DNA from: Aaosphaeria pasadenensis
Lineage: Eukaryota; Ascomycota; Dothideomycetes; Pleosporales
NCBI GenBank assembly: GCA_022813625.1
Contig: JAKLMB010000002.1
Span: 1,302,001 to 1,366,000, forward strand
Length of the DNA: 64,000 nucleotides
Direction of reading: 5' to 3'
Part shown: one piece after another, positions 13,060 to 25,547 of the stretch
How the letters are laid out: the number at the start of each line of letters is the position of its first letter
Numbering within the stretch: the stretch's first letter is position 1
Position numbers and translations under genes: made by a program
The notes under the pieces: model-generated
The model's database searches: none
Told to the model about the DNA's origin: nothing
Seen by the model: the letters and a program-made list of their open reading frames with translations, nothing else

Positions 13060-16000
13060 TATGTCTCGAGACAATCCATGCGATTACGACAAGAACGACA
13101 GTCGATGGAGCTGCGCGATCAGTAAATGTTGTCGCACGCCGTTGCTATGGGCGTGCAAAAAGTCCGACGAGACAACGGCGAAAGGCCGTTGGAATAGTAG
13201 GATGAACCGAATGCGGATGGTTCTTTGTCGTCGGGCGAGACCGGTATCGCCGGGGTTCCAAAGGCTGGAACGTTGAGGTTGGTGTATACAACCTGACCGT
13301 AGATGTGGAACGACGGCGAATAGTGGGGGAGGTGTTGAGTCGGACGACGTGGAAGTGTGAAGGAGAAGAGAGAAAGTCTCTGATGGACGATGTTGTATAC
13401 GGAGCGATGGGTAAACGACGATGGGCGTGGCAAAGCCTTGCAGCGATCGTTTGTCAAACGGCGAGTCAGGATTCCCCTAGCGGAAGAAGTGCGTGTTAAG
13501 AAGATAACAACGCTGCTGGCCGTCGGATGATTGCAGAGCGCTGGCTCGATCGCTGAAATGTCGAGAGCGACGAGCGACAGAGAGATGTTCTGCAGGGTGG
13601 GCTCACACGAGTTGTGTGATGGTGGAGGATGGTAGAGGTGGGAGAGTGAGAAGGAGGAGGAGGTGATGTCGTGCCGTGGGTTGAAGTGGGTTCGGGCTAC
13701 GTACTGCTACTGGGGTTGGGGTTTGGGTTTGGGTGAGGGTGAGGGTGTGGGTGTGGGCGGATCAGAAAGCAGCCGCAGCACCAGCAGGAACAGTACGACT
13801 AGTATTAACTAACAGCAAAGGGAAGCTGAGAGAAGAATAGAGAGAGAACAGACTCAAGAGACGAGACAAAAAGGCGAGACTAGAACCAGAACCAGAACCT
13901 GCAGAAAGACGAGACCTGAATTGCCCTGCCTTGTCCTGTTCTGTCCTGTCTTTGAGTCTTGACTTTAGTCTTGACCTGCTTTGGCCTCCTCTCCAAGTGG
14001 TTACGAGTGTTTAGCGACGGTATCTTTTGCTTGGTTGGTTTGATCCTCGCCTCACCCTCGCTAATCCTGATTCCTGACAAGAGACCAAGTTGAGTGTAGC
14101 CGTAATAGCCAAGAAAGACGGACCAGCTTTTTACAAAGCCACGGATGATTGTCTAGGGGGGTTTCGATGACAATTAACGCCGGCCGGTTGAATATCCGGG
14201 CAATCACACTGGTCGGCACGAGGCTGTGTCGACTTTTCACTTGTGGAGAAGACAAGAAGACTGACGACTACGACGACGATTATAATAGTGACAGACCTGG
14301 GGAGGGTGGGGAATGGAGAGAAGGCCGTGGATGAGGCCACTCGGAAACAATTGCGCGATTTAGATTCTACGAGTATTGTACCAACGACAACGGCTACACG
14401 CACACATACACTGTACACACACACACAGCAGTAGTAGACTGTAGACTGTACGAGTCTTTGCAGTGGTAATGGCAATCATGCACCTTACGGTACGGAGTAC
14501 TCCCAAGCTTATTCGTGGGTATTATTCGAAGAAGGACCGTACCTCCGTTAAAAGCCTCAACAATAGCACCGGTCAAGAGGTTCGAATTGACGATAGCGAG
14601 GAAGTTTAGAAAGGTACCACTCATTGAGTCGCGAGTCGTGTCCAACCTCTTTGTGGCGCTTGCAGGAAAATTCTCGCATATGGGGTTGAGTTGGATGGTT
14701 ATCAGGTAGAGCCAAATATCATCCTATCGTCCACTACAGTACGGGATTGATGGCCGACCGAGGCGGAGACGATGGATTGGACTATGCCGCAGTGCGAATA
14801 GTTACAATAGGATTAGGAATAGGATGAGGATTAGAAATAATGGGGAGGATGGGGGATGGGGGACGGGGGTTGGGGCCATGGAGATGCATCATCGCTTGCG
14901 AAAGAGAGGAGGCGGAGACGCTGTGAATCTACTTGCATCCTCAAACCGACCCCCGGATCCCCAAGTTCACCAAGCGTCTCGCATTCACCCACCCCCGGAC
15001 AATATCACTCACGACCAGTTATAATAATAACAATACTCCGCACCTGAACACAGCTGTTACAGACTTGCAGACTTACAGTCGCACGGTGCTGATACAATAC
15101 CTACCTACTGTGCTGTTGTGCGCGGTCCCGTCTGCGTGGTTATACTCCGTACACAGACGCAAAGAGTGCATTGATAGTGTTGCTTGATTGATCGTTATTG
15201 AGCTACAGGAGGCAATGCAATGAATGTCAGACACGCACACACCAAAACACTTTAAGTTCCTTGACAGATCTACCTACACAGTGCACACACGGACAAGTAA
15301 GCCATGCATCTTGCAAGGCAAATCTTCTTGCAGTCGTGGTCCTCGTCTTTGTTCTCGTCTTTGTTGCACTGCACTACTCCGTCCTGTACTCCATAACCAG
15401 AGCACGAGACCATTGTTTTGGGGTTTGGCTGCAGGCGTTTCCAAGTCTAGTATCGCCAGACGGCCACAACAGCTAACAAACGGTCCTCGTACATACATGC
15501 AGCATCACCGTAGGTATGATGTTTGTTGCACAATGTCAATTCTGTATGATTTTCAAGTTAGTCACGGAGTAGATGGTGCACTGCCTGGACTGCGATCTAA
15601 CCCCTCCTCATCGTCCCTCATCCCTCATCCCTCATCCCAGGTCGTTAATCTCTCAACCGTCATCCGTCCCCTCTTCCCGCTAGGTTCCTTAGCGCCAAGG
15701 GTGTCGTTTGGCGCCATCGCAAGCCTGCACAGACTTCACACATCCACACCGTAGACTATGACCACTACCCAGTCACAGACAGAGAGACACACATACAGAC
15801 ATAGGTACAGACAGTCAATCACAGACTCACCAATCCCCGTTACCTCTACACACTATTGCAAGCCTCAAGCTTCACCCTAGAGTTGCCCTGCTTGAACAGC
15901 GCATACCCGTATCGGCTTGTCCTTTTCCATACTCACACATACCCATACTCAGGACTGTTTGCACCCAAATCTAGACGTGTCAAACCCTGGATCGTTATAC

Positions 16001-16267
16001 CCGTCCACTCAACTCTCTACTCGCTTCTACCCTCCCCTCCCCTCCCCTACCACCTATCACCTGCTCATCTCTATACTACAATTGCCGGGAGATCCCGCTC
16101 CATCAGATCATCTGTGAGTTCTTTTTGGCACAAATGCTTGGTCCATTGCATGGCATCTTACTACTTGTGTATTATCTCCATCTCTGAAAACAATGTCTAA
16201 CGTCATTTAGCCACGATAGTCCCGTAAACGGCCCTGCAGATACTCGTAGTATTGCACTGCCTCAGCC
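13060..16267. other. 3.2-kb divergent intergenic region
   Basis: This separates the RING gene (minus) from the cyclophilin gene (plus), so it should hold both promoters. It contains many simple repeats: GGGTTTGGGTTTGGG-like and GGGTGAGGGTGAGGG runs near 13715-13760, AACCAG triplets near 13884, CA runs near 14400 and TCCCTCA repeats near 15610-15640. No supportable gene was found. Confidence 0.6.
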
Positions 16268-17102
16268 ATGGCCGAACCCACGGAGCGCAACCCAATTGTT
16301 TTCTTCGACATCACTCTAGGAGGTATGCCTGCTTCAATTCGCCTCTCCCATGGACCCTGTTGCGTTTGCATTGCCTCTTCCCCTCTTGTATTGACACGCG
16401 TCGTGTTCTTCTAGTCTTGGATCTATCAGACCCCTGTTCTAGCACTGCATTGACCGGATCAATGATGACAAACTCTTCCTTTTTTCTAGACCTGGCTGAC
16501 ATCGGTGACAGGCGAGAAGCTTGGTAGGATTCAGATGGAACTGTTCAAAGACGTCGTCCCCAAGACCGCCGAAAACTTCCGTCAGTTCTGCACAGGCGAG
16601 ACCAAAGATGGTCGGGGAAAGCCTCAGGGCTACAAGAACTGCAAGTTCCATCGTGTGGTAAGTACAACATCCCATCTGACCATGCAGATGTACTGACGAT
16701 TTCAGATCAAAGATTTCATGCTCCAGGGAGGAGACTTCATAAACGGCAATGGAACAGGTTCTCGCACCATCTACGGGACAGAAAAGTTCGCCGACGAGAA
16801 CTTCAACTTGAAGCACGACCAGCCTGGTCTTCTCTCTATGGCGGTAAGTTCCCGTCACTTCTCACCAAAGACCAAATCTTTCAATTCATCTTGCTAACTT
16901 GATCCAGAATTCTGGCCCAAACACCAACGGCTGCCAGTTCTTCATTACCACCGTGCGGACGCCTCATCTCGACGGTAAACACGTCGTCTTTGGCAGAGTC
17001 ATCGAGGGCTTTGATGTCGTCAAGAAGATCGAAAACACACGGACGAACTCGCAGGACGCACCGATACAAGAGGTGTCCATTGCCCAATGCGGCGAAATGT
17101 AG
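16268..17102 (+). CDS. Peptidyl-prolyl cis-trans isomerase H (cyclophilin)
   Basis: Four exons: 16268-16322, 16512-16657, 16706-16843 and 16908-17102. All introns are GT-AG and the phases agree. The product is 177 residues, the same length as human PPIH as I recall it, and it also ends in QCGEM. It is a single cyclophilin domain with PKTAENFRQFCTGE (35-48), catalytic R66 in FHRV, F71, Q74 and NGCQFFIT (120-127). Cyclophilin H associates with the U4/U6-U5 snRNP, so a nuclear role in splicing is the likely job. Where cyclophilin A has Trp121 in WLDGKHVVFG, this protein has H133, a change expected to weaken cyclosporin binding. No signal peptide or extra domain is seen. Intron 1 (189 bp) is the longest of the three. 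Confidence 0.93.
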
Positions 17103-17456
17103 TTTTTGTATACTATCACCATACCAAAAATTTATGACGATATACGGCCAGAAAAGTGACATAAACTAGAAGCTTGATTGATAGAACTTCTGCTTTGAGT
17201 AATCCAGATTGCAAGATATATACCTACTATTGAGCAATGGCATACCTGCTCCCTCAATAGAGGCTGATTATCAAAATGCTAGCGCACGGATCCGTGCACT
17301 GGCTACATATTGCCTTCTGATTGGCTGTGAAAAACGTCAACTCTATTCTACTCGTTCTCAAAACAAGATGGTTCTATCCTCCCCCTACGGGACTATATTC
17401 CCAGCGCTGGAGATCGAACTCGTACTAGAGACGCTAAATCTATAACACATGCAGTC
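17103..17456 (+). other. Short intergenic region
   Basis: This is the 3' end of the cyclophilin gene and the promoter of the phosphotransferase-like gene, which is on the same strand. No further feature was seen. Confidence 0.6.
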
Positions 17457-18498
17457 ATGGAGCCCCAGAAACAACCCAACCAAACATCGAAAGAATCCTC
17501 TGCCCGCCCGGAAACCAACTCGCCTTTCCCATACAACGAGGAGTTCATCATCCAAGAGTCATCATTCTTCCAGAACCCCGATGCCCCAAAATCTCTACCA
17601 TCTCCAGCTGAAGTCAGAGAAGTCGCAAGCCGATCAACGGAACCCAGTGCGTCTCTCATGACTCGACCACCGCCAGTACGATTTCCTGATTTGGGTTTGC
17701 TGGTCAAGTATGGAACGGAGATCACGATTGCTGAAGCACAATGCCTCTTGTTTATACGAAGAAAACTTCCGGAAACAGTGCCTGTTCCTGAGGTATTTGG
17801 GTGGCGTAAAGATGGTGATCAAGTGTTCATTTATATGGAATTGGTGGTTGGTGTTACCTTGGAGGAGAGCTGGGAGGCACTGGTTGAAGACGATAGACTG
17901 GCGATATGTCAGCAATTGCGGCATATGATAGATTCGTGGCGGAGGCTTGAGAATAGTATTGCGCCTCAATTTGTCGGTACGTCACTCCCACACACGAAGT
18001 GCTGCTATCATCATGCGGCAACTGTCGCCTCAGAAGAACTATATTGTACTGATTATCTGGTCAGGTCATGTCGGCAAGCAACCCTTATTGGATATAGTCT
18101 GCACAGGCACTTCCTCTCCAACCGCTGGTCCATTCTCCAGTGTCTCTGAGTTCCATGACTGGTTTACATCAACATTCGGCCCAAATCGACACGTGGCTGT
18201 TGAGGATATACCAACACATCCGTACCGTTCCTTTCTCCCAGACGACATTCCGATCGTGTTCACACATGCAGATCTACACCCTATCAATATCATTGTATCT
18301 TCAGGACCTCGCCCCCGCGTTGTTGCGATCGTTGATTGGCATCAAGCTGGATGGTACCCTTCGTACTGGGAGTATTGTAAGGCTCGGTGGACAGCGCGGA
18401 TTGGTGGAGAATGGGAGACGAAATACCTTCCCCTCTTCCTAGACAGTCACAATTGTTATGACTATTGGGACTATTTTGTTCTAGCTCGTGGGGCATGA
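17457..18498 (+). CDS. Aminoglycoside phosphotransferase (APH) fold protein
   Basis: Exons 17457-17976 and 18065-18498, with an 88-bp GTACGT...CAG intron, give 317 residues. The first 60 or so are a disordered leader. The protein-kinase-like APH fold follows: VKYGTEITIAEA (about 84-95) in the N-lobe, the Brenner-type motif HADLHPIN (241-248; D243 catalytic, N248 metal-binding) and D264 in VAIVDWHQAGWYPSYWEY as the metal-binding Asp. Fungal genomes carry many such proteins. They are usually annotated as phosphotransferase enzyme family and rarely have known substrates, and antibiotic resistance should not be assumed. Without the second exon the catalytic half would be missing. The downstream neighbour is on the opposite strand. 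Confidence 0.88.
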
Positions 18499-18580
18499 CG
18501 AGTGACTCTGCAAACTTGAGCAATGTGTGTTTATATCAACTATCATTGGCACGTGAAAGGTGAGAGTTCGCTAACGGTCT

Positions 18581-19106
18581 TTAGTTCTTAGGTGCTTTAT
18601 CAATTGCCTCCACAGCCGATTGATCCATCACGCCTTTCTCCACGAGTTTAACGACCAATTCCCGCAGCCATGTTTGGCAGTTTTGAATTGCTACTCGCTG
18701 CCTAGGCCCCTACAGCACCAAGATCAACAAAACCAGGTAGTATCGAGGAAGGAGTATTACTAACAGAAGAGCTAGCCGATACAAGACTCGGACCTGGTGC
18801 AGGAACGCTAAGCGCAATTTGCTCAACATAATCTCGCGCAGTGTTGTCCGACGATGGACCACTGTCTCCCTCGTCATCAGCCACATGGTGTTCGAGGACC
18901 TGGGCGAGTGTGACAATTTGATAACGGCGCCTAGTAGCGGCAAGATTGTAGCTGCGCTCGAAGACGGTTTCGAATCCAAAAGCTGAGTCTCCGGTGACGT
19001 GGATGCGTTTTCCAATATTGGGATCAGCTGCTGAAGGCAGCCAAAAGGACCAATGGGCAGGAAAGAGCGGAGAATTGTAGATGAGGAGATTGATGGGACG
19101 GGACAT
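18581..19106 (-). CDS. Small conserved fungal protein of unknown function
   Basis: Exons 19106-18765 and 18709-18581, with a 55-bp GTTAGT...TAG intron, give 156 residues. The unspliced frame would stop at 134 codons with a different tail. The spliced tail (CQTWLRELVVKLVEKGVM then AIDKAPKN) is amphipathic, matches my memory of the C-terminus of a widespread fungal family, and makes the model convincing. The N-terminus starts PINLLIYNSPLFPAHWSFW and continues with a Gly/Asp turn (IHVTGDSAFGF), so a small mixed fold is plausible. No catalytic motif is recognised. It shares a 328-bp divergent promoter with RRN3. Confidence 0.78.
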
Positions 19107-19434
19107 GATTACGGAATGGATATTTTTCTAGAATCCAAAAGAATTTAAAACCAATAAAAAGTTTATATATAACAGAATCTACTAACTTTCTGATATTCTC
19201 ATATACAACAATAGTCCCTCGTGGATGGTTGCCCAAAAGCGTTAGGACTGGTCACGTGAATTACAGTCCGTGCGCAAAAGTTCGCCAGGCAAAAGTGAAC
19301 CCCCACCGTTACTACATACATCTTCACTGGACCCACCGTATTTTCATCCGGCACTCAATTTTTTGCTGTATAACCGATACACCTCGTAGATACGGTTCAA
19401 ATGTGACTATAAATACTTCCCACAACTTTCGATC
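19107..19434. promoter_or_regulatory. Divergent promoter between the small protein gene and RRN3
   Basis: 328 bases separate the two start codons, so both promoters must fit here or overlap. The half nearest the minus-strand gene is AT-rich (TTTATATATAAC near 19160). No specific site was identified. Confidence 0.6.
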
Positions 19435-21477
19435 ATGGTCTCGCTTGCTTCTATGGAGAGAGCAACTGGCGTTATCGCCCCTGCCGTCGGGGGCAGCCTA
19501 AAGCGCAAACAAATCGATTCCACCGACGTCGACAGCCCTCTCCCGTCCTCGCAATATAAACGCCGTAGAGTTACGTTCGACCCTTCCGTCGATGTCCATA
19601 TACTGCCCGATGCCAATGAGAAAAGCCTTGAACTCGTCGTGGAAGAGGTACGACGTTCTCTCGAGAAGCACGCCGACAAGTTGCATCCCGACAATGGACC
19701 CTACGATGAGATACGCAGCCTCCTACTCGCAAAACCTACGTCGGCCGGCGCACCTCTTACCTCGCTCCTCTACAAATACATCGTCGCTCTGAGCAATCAC
19801 GTTCCCCTCCTCAACCACGAATGCTCCGGCATGGTCCACGCCATAGTCGACTCTTACTGGGTAGCTCGCAACGAACAATATGTCCGATCGTACCGCCACT
19901 TGCTAAGCTCGTTGCTATCTGTCCATCCTGGTTACACGTCTTCTGTGCTTACAATGCTCGTGGGCATGCTTGCTACCTCTCCGTCCCCAGCGATCCGACA
20001 ACAAGACGACCCAGCTGTGCCGCGGCCATGGCTCGAATCACGCATCCACGACTGCCTAAGATATCTCCTTCGACAGAACCCGATGATGAGCACAATGCTC
20101 GGACCTATCCTCACCTCCGTTTTCCCCTCCTCGAGCGATACGACGAAAGCGCATACACAGTACATTGGCAATATCCTCAAAGTTGCGGGGTACTGCCCCG
20201 AACTCAAGGGCTCAATCACGTCGTTGATCATGGATAAGCTCGTTAAGATCGATGCTCAGATTCAAGTTGATCTGGAAGAGTTCGAGGATGATATTGAGGA
20301 TCTGCTTGAGGACGACGCGGCTGACGACGATGACGAAGACAGCGATGAGGATTCGGACTCTAGCACTGAAACCTTGGATCCTGAGGAACGTCGTGCCAAG
20401 GAGGTCAAGGAATCTATTCTCAAGCTAGACGCCATTATGGATCTTCTGTTCTCGCACTACGACAGCGTCTTCGCTAAGGGCGATTTGTTCGATATGGACG
20501 AGACATTCGAGAGTCTCCTGTCCCAATTCGCAAGCATCATTCTCCCAACACATCGGTCACGACATGCACAATTCCTCCTCTTCCATTTCAGCCAGTTGTC
20601 CAATGATTTCATGGAGCGGTACGCCGGTTGCTGCTCGCATCTTGCTTTCGAAAAAGGCCAACCACGAATCTTCCAGGTTGCGTCCTCGGCGTATTTGGCC
20701 TCGTACATTGCTCGCGGTGCCCACGTTTCTGGGGCTGTTGTCCGCGATGTCTTCGATCTGCTCTGCCATCGCCTTGAGAGCCTCCGAGCTGAGCAAGAGT
20801 CGCTCTGCAAGATCCCTGATCTCAGTCGCTTCGGTACCTACTATGCCATTGCCCAGGCCCTCATCTACACATTCTGCTTTCGCTGGCGTGACCTCATTGT
20901 CACGAAAGATGGCAATCCACCCACAGACGAAGAAGTCATGTACCATGAAGGAGACTTCCGCTGGCACAACGATATTCAGGACATCCTCCGCCGAAATATC
21001 TTCTCCAAGCTGAACCCTCTCAAGATCTGCGCCCCAGACATTGTCTCGCAGTTCGCACGCATGGCACATCATCTCCGCTTCCTCTATGTTTTCCCTCTGC
21101 TTGAGACGAACAAGCGAATCAGACTAGCCAGAAATATGGGCGGAAGTTACATGGAGGGCGTAGCCGCCAGAGAAACTGCGTTATCTATGAAGATGGGCGA
21201 GCAGAGCTTCCTGCTCGATGCATACTTCCCCTTCGATCCGTATCTCCTACCACGTAGTCGAAGATGGATAGAGCAGGACTACGTGGAGTGGAAGCCCGTT
21301 CCTGGCATGGAACCCGTCCAGGAACTCGATGACGACGAAGATAACGAGGATGATGAAGACGACGACAATGCCAGCGACAGCGACTCCAGCTCTGACGACA
21401 CTGCTGATGACGACGACGAAGAACAAGAAGAGCAGCCGGAGGTCGCTGAGAGCACTGCATCCGATCCGAGTATCTAA
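19435..21477 (+). CDS. RRN3: RNA polymerase I-specific initiation factor Rrn3
   Basis: Single-exon gene for 680 residues. The protein follows the RRN3/TIF-IA plan: a short basic N-terminus (LKRKQ, YKRRRVTFDP), then a long alpha-helical HEAT-like body with LTSLLYKYIVALSNHVPLL (about 103-121) and VPLLETNKRIRLARN-like sequence near the end of the fold. An acidic loop (DDAADDDDEDSDEDSD, about 298-313) interrupts the repeats and a second acidic stretch (DDDEDNEDDEDDD) forms the C-terminal tail. Rrn3 binds the A43/A14 stalk of RNA polymerase I and recruits it to core factor on rDNA, usually under TOR control. Acidic insertions at these two places are family features. A second Met at residue 7 is an alternative start. 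It ends convergently with the kinase gene. Confidence 0.92.
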   Translation: MVSLASMERATGVIAPAVGGSLKRKQIDSTDVDSPLPSSQYKRRRVTFDPSVDVHILPDANEKSLELVVEEVRRSLEKHADKLHPDNGPYDEIRSLLLAKPTSAGAPLTSLLYKYIVALSNHVPLLNHECSGMVHAIVDSYWVARNEQYVRSYRHLLSSLLSVHPGYTSSVLTMLVGMLATSPSPAIRQQDDPAVPRPWLESRIHDCLRYLLRQNPMMSTMLGPILTSVFPSSSDTTKAHTQYIGNILKVAGYCPELKGSITSLIMDKLVKIDAQIQVDLEEFEDDIEDLLEDDAADDDDEDSDEDSDSSTETLDPEERRAKEVKESILKLDAIMDLLFSHYDSVFAKGDLFDMDETFESLLSQFASIILPTHRSRHAQFLLFHFSQLSNDFMERYAGCCSHLAFEKGQPRIFQVASSAYLASYIARGAHVSGAVVRDVFDLLCHRLESLRAEQESLCKIPDLSRFGTYYAIAQALIYTFCFRWRDLIVTKDGNPPTDEEVMYHEGDFRWHNDIQDILRRNIFSKLNPLKICAPDIVSQFARMAHHLRFLYVFPLLETNKRIRLARNMGGSYMEGVAARETALSMKMGEQSFLLDAYFPFDPYLLPRSRRWIEQDYVEWKPVPGMEPVQELDDDEDNEDDEDDDNASDSDSSSDDTADDDDEEQEEQPEVAESTASDPSI

Positions 21478-22593
21478 TCTCTCTCTCCTAACCTCCTCCC
21501 ACTCAAACCAATCCCATACCCTACCTAACCTCCACCTCTCTTTTCTCCGTTCACAACACTCAACACCTCTTCCCTTATTTCCAGGCGCAACTTGACATGT
21601 ACATGGCGACCACGGCGAATCAAATCATGCATATACTTTCCAGGTTTCCGGGACGATTATTTCCACACTGTCTGTCAAAATCAAAAGGCGTTCTTCGATT
21701 TTCTTTCTTGTCTCGGCATTTTCTCGATCTTTTCATGAAGGTGTACCCCCAAAAAAGGCTGGCTGGCTGGCGTCTCCTCGACTTTTCTCGATTTTTCTTT
21801 TTTTTCCCCATGATGACGGACGGACACTCACACATTTTTGTTTTTTTGTGTATTGCAATCATATCATGTATGTATGGTATGTACATGGGACCGGCGGGCG
21901 GCGGATGGACACGATACAAAACGTATATGGATAGGTAACTTCTAGTTAGTAGTGGTTTATGAAGCTGGCGAGCGCACAAGCGAGCAGTCAAGCAGCAATC
22001 AAAAACAGTTCATAAAAGAATCATGCGAATTTTGATATCACGTCATTTGTGATTCTAGTGAGATGCGAGGGGTGACGTTTGGTGCCACGCGAACCTTATG
22101 TCATATGAAGAAGATGATGTAAAGAAAGGGATTTCGTTCTTATGTCTATGTGTACATATATCTGTCTGTCTGTCCGTCTCAATTCCTATCGTAGTAAATA
22201 TACGATTCCGATTCCTATTCGCCTGCGCCACAAATGTCTTCATGTCGACGCCGGCACACCCTCGCACAGGGGGATTGAAAATCTAGCGCGTCGAGCGTTT
22301 GATGTGAAGAGCCTCATTAGCCCATCCTGATTCGAATGAATACCCATTACTATGCAGCTCTTGTGGATCGGCGGTTTTGTGAGTATGGTTCGTTATAGTG
22401 GACCTTGCTTGGGTCATGATGAAGGGGGTAGATGGGTTGTGTACATGCGGTGTACGGAGCCCATCTCGATGATTTTGCGTGCCACCCTCTCTCTCCCACC
22501 TTTCTCCCTGAGGAAAGAATAAGGATAGAGTGAGATGGCGAAATTGGGGTAATGGGATAGATACTATGGGGGAACACCCTCACGAGTTACTCT
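21478..22593. other. Convergent intergenic region
   Basis: The 3' ends of RRN3 and the kinase gene face each other here. The sequence holds pyrimidine-rich runs (TTTTTCTTTTTTTTCCCC near 21792) and TGTCTGTC-type repeats near 22160. No gene is supported. Confidence 0.6.
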
Positions 22594-25547
22594 TCACTTC
22601 CCAAGCCTGATCGTGCTCGTGTCGATACTTTCGTCGCTCTCGGAGTCGGCCTGCACCGTCTCCTTGAGGTGCATCGATTTCAAGAGGTCGATGCTCGAGC
22701 GGAGCCCGTCTCTCATCTCCACCGTGCTCTTCCACATCGCGTTCATCATTAGGTTCGGATCCATGTCGAAGCCCAGCAGCGCCTCGGGTTCAGGGCCTCG
22801 GGGGATAGGGAAGGCGAGGAGAGGCCTGCCGTTCGGACCGACGGAGACGCGGCTTTGGCGGCCGGGGATGTCTTCGTATTCTGAGCCGTAGTTGTCGTCG
22901 GTGTCGGAGCGGAGGTCCTCGTCCTGGCTGGGCTTGCGGCGGGACTGGAACCCAGAGGTCTTGCGGGCGTGGCTTTGGAGGACCCGCCGCTCGTACGCGT
23001 CCCACATCTCGTCGTAGTCTTCCTCTGTGGATGTCGAGGTTGCGATGGAGGCTGGCGGTGACTCCTCCATGCCGTATGCTACTTGGTGATTCCAGGCGTC
23101 CCAGGCTGGCTGGTAGCTTCGCTGCCTTCCGTGCCCGACGTTCGACGGCTGCTTGGCTTGCATTTGGGATACCGACGAAACGCCTCTGGCGTGCATGCTC
23201 GGGTGGTGGGGATCTTGGTTGATCGGATGGCCGAGTTCGTCATATGATTGTGGAGTCAAGAGACCTGGGATGGCTTGGTTGGGCTCCGATTGTGACTTCA
23301 TGTGATATGAAGCCCGGTTGTTCGTTGTTGAGAGATGCACTTGGTCTTCAAGGTCAAAAGGATTTCCGTTCAGAGTTTCGGTTCCTGTGGTGAATGTAGA
23401 AGTGCTTGCGGAGCCAGACGTGGATGGGCGATAATCATCATCGACCATGGCCATGTCGAGGTCTATCATTGACGTCCGCAAGGGAGATCCAGGTGCCGAA
23501 TTAACTCGTGGGTAGTCATCGAAACCTGGTTCAAGAGTCGGCGATGATGGAAGAAGACCCTGGCTAGACTGCACGCTATTATTACTAGAGTCTCGAGGCG
23601 GGAAGACGAAATCCTGTGTATATCGGTTCTCGACTGGTGGAGCTGTGTTCGAAAGTGATTCTGATGTATCCCGACGTCGCGACAATCTGAACGGTTTAGG
23701 CATTGGCTCTTGGTTGGCTTCGGCCATCGACGCGTTGAAGGTCCACTCCATGGTGCGTCGGTTGGGTTGCTCAGTAAAGCCTGGCATCTTCCAATCCATT
23801 GTCCGACGATTGAGTTGCTCCGCGAATCGGTTTGAGTCTCGAGTGCTGCGACGCATAGTTTGATCCATGTCGAACGTATCTTGCTCTTCCTCTTCGTATC
23901 TAAAACTGTCCTGCGTCAACCTGTTACGGTTCGCCCTCACGGTGGGTACTTCGCCGAGGTCAATTCCAGGTGCATCTTCGACTGTAGGAAGCGCAATATC
24001 CAAGTCAATGACAGTTTCCCGATTGGGTGCACCCGTGTCAAAGTCTCGAAGGACTAGATCGGATGGCGGGCGACCTATGCTTAGCTCCGGTTCCACGGCA
24101 CTGTACCGATACGGGGTGGTATTTTGGTCAAATAGGCGATTGAGGCGCTTTCCTCCTCGGTCTGCAGCCTCTCTGCGATATTGTGCTTGAAGCTGCGCAA
24201 ACCGGGAATCATCCACAGGAGGTTGGGCGAAACTTGTGAAGGGCGGATCTTGAGATCCGGAAAGGAATGGATCAGGCAGGGAGCCACTAGCATGCTGCTT
24301 CTCGAACTCTTCGCTAGTACTGAAGTTCCAGTCTTCTTCGTCGTCCGTCTCCGGAGCTAATGGATCAGGAGCCTGCGCGCCAAATGGATTGAAGAGGGAG
24401 GCACGTGAGCCACCACCTTGCTCCCACCTGTAATAATTCTCTACCAACTGGACCAATGTATACGTAGGGTACTGCTTCTCGGTGTCAAATAGGTATGGCT
24501 GTTCCAGTATTTGGCTCGCGGTTGGCCGATCCTGGGCATTGGGTTGGAGCACATATGAGATCAAATCTTTCAGCCCGTCAGAGAAACCCGGTCCTTCGAG
24601 TTTTGGTACTCCGGCATCCAGAAGTTCAAAGGGCTTCGTTGTGTGGAATGGGGGGAACCCGGTGGCCATTTCGAAAAGCGTGCATCCGTACGCCCATATG
24701 TCTACTTCCGATCCATACAAGATCTGCTGTGGCCTCGCTCTACTCCGCGGATCTGCCTCCTTCACCCACTCTTGGTGTAGTTCAGGTGCCATCCAGAACG
24801 GTGTGCCGACGATGGTTGACCGTTTAGCGATTTCAGGCTCAAGAGCTCCGGAAACACCAAAGTCACACAATTGCACTCGACCTTGTTCATTGACCAAGAT
24901 ATTGTTGCCTAAGGTTATCAGATATCATAGGTAGATGGGAATGAGGTAAGATAGGCAAGGGGAACCTCAGTTTTGGGGCCTCTTCCAGTAATACGGAGAT
25001 GCTTACATTTGAGATCTCGATGTATGACACCAGCTTCGTGGATATATTTGAGACCTTGCGCAAGTTCGCGTGCAATCGGGATTATGTATTTCTCTTCAAG
25101 CCCCGTGCTTGAAAGAAATACATATGGCTTCATCAGTGTGTTAACACTGCCACCACTGGCGTATTCGCTTATGATCCATAACTCGTTATGAACTGTGCGG
25201 GCCTCTTCTATAATATTTACATAGTCTCGAGCCCTGCTGTCTTTGACCTGCTGAAGGATTTTGATTTCTTGCAGGGTATCCTGGAGATTCTTGGTGGTCA
25301 TTTCTTCGTAATCCACTCTATCGATATCGATAATCTTAATGGCAACCAAGCCTTTCGTCGCACGATTCAACCCTTTGAACACTCGGCCGTATGCGCCTTT
25401 CCCAATGAGTTCGTGGAAATCGTAAGGAGGTGGTTCATCCCCATTGCGCCTTGCTCTATCTAGCACAATCGCTTGCATTTCTTTGGCCTGCTGCACTGCG
25501 CGAAGTTTGGTGCCCGCATTGGGCGGCTGCAAATGTGATGCCTCCAT
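22594..25547 (-). CDS. Ste20-like (GCK-type) serine/threonine protein kinase
   Basis: Exons 25547-25007 and 24908-22594, with a 98-bp GTAAGC...TAG intron splitting the Cys codon after HRDLK, give 951 residues. The kinase domain spans about 44-310: glycine loop GKGAYGRV (49-56), ATP-binding K71, HRDLK (176-180, D178 catalytic), DFG (196-198) and the activation segment ending GTPFWMAPE. The conserved leader AGTKLRAVQQAKEMQ is typical of a filamentous-fungal GCK subfamily. The remaining 640 residues are disordered, Ser/Pro/Asp-rich, with two similar PGFTEQPNRRTMEW-type segments. Such kinases act in polarity and septation signalling; the exact orthologue is not settled. The frame stays open upstream to an ATG at 26099 (184 more codons, low complexity). 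I chose 25547 because the conserved region starts there. Confidence 0.88.

Noticed and set aside
13715..13760. Telomere-like GGGTTTGGGTTT and GGGTGAGGGTGA runs
   Set aside because: The unit is not the regular TTAGGG of filamentous fungi and the run is short and mixed, so it is treated as simple sequence.
18702..18764. Unspliced C-terminus of the small conserved protein
   Set aside because: Reading through gives a tail without any family resemblance, whereas splicing a 55-bp intron yields a coherent amphipathic C-terminus.
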